Source: Elusimicrobiales bacterium (lineage in GTDB: Bacteria; Elusimicrobiota; Elusimicrobia; Elusimicrobiales; UBA9959). Taken from it: a stretch of 8,570 nt of DNA. Location of the stretch: the NCBI GenBank assembly GCA_026419335.1, contig JANZZP010000076.1, positions 1 to 8,570 on the forward strand. The letters run 5' to 3'. The notes beneath the pieces are model-generated. The model did no database searches. It saw nothing but the letters and a program-made list of their open reading frames with translations, and was not told where the DNA came from. Each line of letters opens with the position of its first letter. Within the stretch, counting starts at the first letter, position 1. Shown here one piece after another: positions 6,710 to 8,570 of this stretch. Position numbers and translations under genes: made by a program.

Positions 6710-8570
6710 TTAATCTCTCCTCTATATTTATTTATAGCTTTAATTAATTCTAATCTAAGTTTTTCTATTTCTGACTCCTTTTTAGCATACTCTCTTTCAA
6801 GATACAATCTTTCATCATTAAGTTCTTTTTCTTTTTTCGCAAGCTCAGCTTTTTTTTGTGCTATTTCATCTTCATACATTTTTATTTTATTAGAAATCAT
6901 CGTTTCATTTTCTAATGAAATTCTTTTTAATTCTAATATCAACTCATCTTTTTCTTTAAGTTTCTCTTCCAAAGTGTTTATAAATAATTTTATACTATTA
7001 AATTTCTTTTCCCATTCTTTAGATACTTTTTCTCTTTCTTGAAATATTAACTCCTCTACATTATCTTTTTGATTCTGAAATTCAAATATTATTTTATTTT
7101 TCTCTTCAATCAATAAATCTATTTTTGCTTTTAACTGAGAAACTTGTACAGATATCTCTTCTTTTTCTTTAATAGCATTAGTTAATTTTTCCTCATAATC
7201 AAGTTTTAATTTATTTATCTGTTCAACTAATTTATCCTTTTCCATATTAAATTTAGAAGTTTCATTTTTATACATTTCTATCTCCATTTCTTTCTCTTTT
7301 ATTATTTTTTCCATTATTTGAAGATTATTAGCTTTATAATTTTCAAATTCTAATTTCAAATTTATATATTCATTCTTATATTTTGAAGCTTCAGATTGAA
7401 ACTTTGAAATTTCTTGAATCAGTTGATTTTTAACATTTAAGAGTTCTTTTATTTGTTCTTCATATTTCCTAGAAGTCATTAATTGAGACTCTTCTATCAT
7501 CTGCTTATAACGTTTTTCTATCTCTGTGACATCACTGTTTATTTTCTGCAAGCTTAGTAATTTAACATTCTCTACTTCCATAATAAGTTTTTGGTTTTCA
7601 CTTATCAGTTTCTCTATTTCCTTTTCTTTTTCTTCTATACGTATTGAAAAACTTTTTATTCTATCAATATATTTTTTAATTTCATCAGCATAATAATCTT
7701 CCTTCTCTTTTATAATTGCATTGTATCTATCTTCAATAAGCTTTTTTTCAAGCTCAAAGTTTTTCATAAAATCACTTCTAAATCTCTCAATTTCATTATT
7801 TAACTTAATAGATTCTTCCTGATAAATACTTTTTATTTGTTCATTTAATTCTGTAATTAAAGTTTTATATTTATCAGTTTCTTTTTCCATGTTTTTTAAT
7901 TTTTCTTCAAATCTCTGAGACATTTCGTTAATTTTCTTTTGATATTCTTCTTCTTTAATCTTTAAAATATTATCATATTCACTCTTAATATCTATCAACT
8001 TTTTTTCATAAGATTCTGTAATATTTATTTTTTCTAATTCAAATATTTTCTTCACTTCTTCCATCTTCAACATAAAATCATAAGTTATTTTTTCAATATC
8101 TTTCATATTTTTAGATAATAGATTTGCATTTTCTTGATGGAGTAAATCTATTGTTTTTTTATAATTATTTTCCTTTTCAGAAATAATTTGTTTTAATTTA
8201 TTGATATCTTGAGAATACTCATTTATTTGATAAACATAATACTCCTCCACTTCCTTGATTCTTGACAAATAATATTTCTCAAGTTCAGAAATCTTTTTAT
8301 CTTTTTCATTTATTATATTCATATAACGCAATTCAATATCTTTGATTCTATCAGAAATTTCATTTTCAAATCTACTTTTAAAATCTTTTTCAATATCAAC
8401 CATTTTATTTTTATATTCTTCTTCTATTTTCCTAATCTCAGCTTTATAATACTCCTCTAAACTCCTCTTCACATTTTCAAATTCATCCTCCATCCTCCTC
8501 TTCTCATCTTTAACCCTCTCCACCTCTTCTATATACCTACCTACTACCTTCTCATATTCTGTATCCTTCT
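6706..8570 (-). CDS. Large coiled-coil protein, 5' end outside window
   Basis: The gene is partial: 620 codons are visible, ending in TGA at 6708-6706. A GTG at 8523 could be taken as the start, but the same frame stays open for 15 more codons to the right edge (KDTEYEKVVGRYIEE) and keeps the same coiled-coil character. No convincing Shine-Dalgarno precedes the GTG, so it is most likely an internal valine. Numbering that valine as residue 1, residues 1-605 are almost wholly charged helix (E, K, I, L, N, S) with no signal peptide, TM segment, nucleotide-binding motif or recognisable globular domain. Aromatic residues recur every 11 positions: F15/Y26/Y37/F48, F150/F161/Y172/Y183/Y194/F205 and F256/Y267/Y278. 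It is probably a cytoplasmic structural or scaffold protein. The family is not recognised; SMC-like ATPases are excluded for the visible part because no Walker motif is seen. It overlaps the next gene by 4 bp. Confidence 0.85.
   Translation of the reverse strand, partial: KDTEYEKVVGRYIEEVERVKDEKRRMEDEFENVKRSLEEYYKAEIRKIEEEYKNKMVDIEKDFKSRFENEISDRIKDIELRYMNIINEKDKKISELEKYYLSRIKEVEEYYVYQINEYSQDINKLKQIISEKENNYKKTIDLLHQENANLLSKNMKDIEKITYDFMLKMEEVKKIFELEKINITESYEKKLIDIKSEYDNILKIKEEEYQKKINEMSQRFEEKLKNMEKETDKYKTLITELNEQIKSIYQEESIKLNNEIERFRSDFMKNFELEKKLIEDRYNAIIKEKEDYYADEIKKYIDRIKSFSIRIEEKEKEIEKLISENQKLIMEVENVKLLSLQKINSDVTEIEKRYKQMIEESQLMTSRKYEEQIKELLNVKNQLIQEISKFQSEASKYKNEYINLKLEFENYKANNLQIMEKIIKEKEMEIEMYKNETSKFNMEKDKLVEQINKLKLDYEEKLTNAIKEKEEISVQVSQLKAKIDLLIEEKNKIIFEFQNQKDNVEELIFQEREKVSKEWEKKFNSIKLFINTLEEKLKEKDELILELKRISLENETMISNKIKMYEDEIAQKKAELAKKEKELNDERLYLEREYAKKESEIEKLRLELIKAINKYRGEIK
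6715..6721 (-). promoter_or_regulatory. Shine-Dalgarno of the 239-residue coiled-coil gene
   Basis: The coding strand reads AGGAGAG, then five bases (ATTAA), then ATG at 6709. The site lies inside the last codons of the upstream coiled-coil gene (Tyr-Arg-Gly-Glu-Ile). It fixes the start at the first Met rather than at Met7. It is the best ribosome site in the window. Confidence 0.8.
7909..8076 (-). other. Hendecad (11-residue) aromatic ladder in the large coil
   Basis: This segment encodes residues 150-205 of the large coiled-coil protein, counting from the GTG at 8523. Aromatic residues fall at 150, 161, 172, 183, 194 and 205, which is six in a row at exactly 11-residue (33-bp) spacing. Each is usually preceded by acidic or polar residues and followed by lysines. 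Eleven-residue periodicity is the known signature of hendecad coiled coils, which supercoil less, or in the opposite sense, than heptad coils. The DNA itself is not an obvious tandem repeat; the periodicity is at the protein level. Confidence 0.7.

Noticed and set aside
7666..8328. Long tandem repeat in the large coil (residues 66-85 resemble 266-285)
   Set aside because: Only 8 of 20 residues match, which is expected between coiled-coil segments of this composition; no DNA-level repeat was seen.
8521..8523. GTG as the start of the large coiled-coil gene
   Set aside because: The frame stays open to the window edge with the same coil-like residues, and there is no well-spaced Shine-Dalgarno; internal Val is more likely.

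Overview
The window is a very AT-rich piece of bacterial chromosome. It appears to be one leftward (minus-strand) operon with almost no non-coding DNA. The genes suggest a diderm (Gram-negative-type) bacterium, because there is an outer-membrane polysaccharide export protein (Wza family) next to a chain-length regulator/tyrosine kinase fusion (Wzc/ExoP family). No species can be named. The base composition, the K/E/I-rich proteins and the weak ribosome sites fit several AT-rich anaerobic or thermophilic phyla.

Layout in transcription order, right to left: (1) a large coiled-coil protein whose 5' end lies beyond the right edge (6706-8570); (2) a 239-residue coiled-coil protein with a short non-coiled head (5990-6709); (3) a small two-TM membrane protein with coiled tails (5443-5997, start revised to an ATG); (4) a short Wza-like export protein (4743-5423); (5) a Wzc-like co-polymerase/BY-kinase (2863-4731); (6) a Wzy/O-antigen-ligase-like polymerase (1462-2859); (7) a Wzx-like flippase (51-1478); (8) the first 19 codons of a family 2 glycosyltransferase, cut by the left edge (1-58). 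Junctions are overlaps of 4, 8, 17 and 8 bp or gaps of 3, 11 and 19 bp. There is no gene-free stretch of any size. No promoter, terminator, RNA gene, CRISPR array or insertion sequence was seen.

How the genes work together: Wzx flips lipid-linked repeat units, Wzy polymerises them, Wzc controls chain length through ATP-dependent tyrosine autophosphorylation, and the Wza-like protein carries the polymer across the outer membrane. This is the Wzx/Wzy-dependent pathway for capsule or exopolysaccharide. The unusual part is the block of three coiled-coil genes in front of it. One of them is a membrane protein that could anchor the other two. Translationally linked overlaps join the three, and only 19 bp separates them from the export gene. 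I infer a candidate cytoplasmic scaffold or filament that positions the secretion machine. The largest coil carries runs of aromatic residues spaced exactly 11 apart, which points to a hendecad coiled coil.
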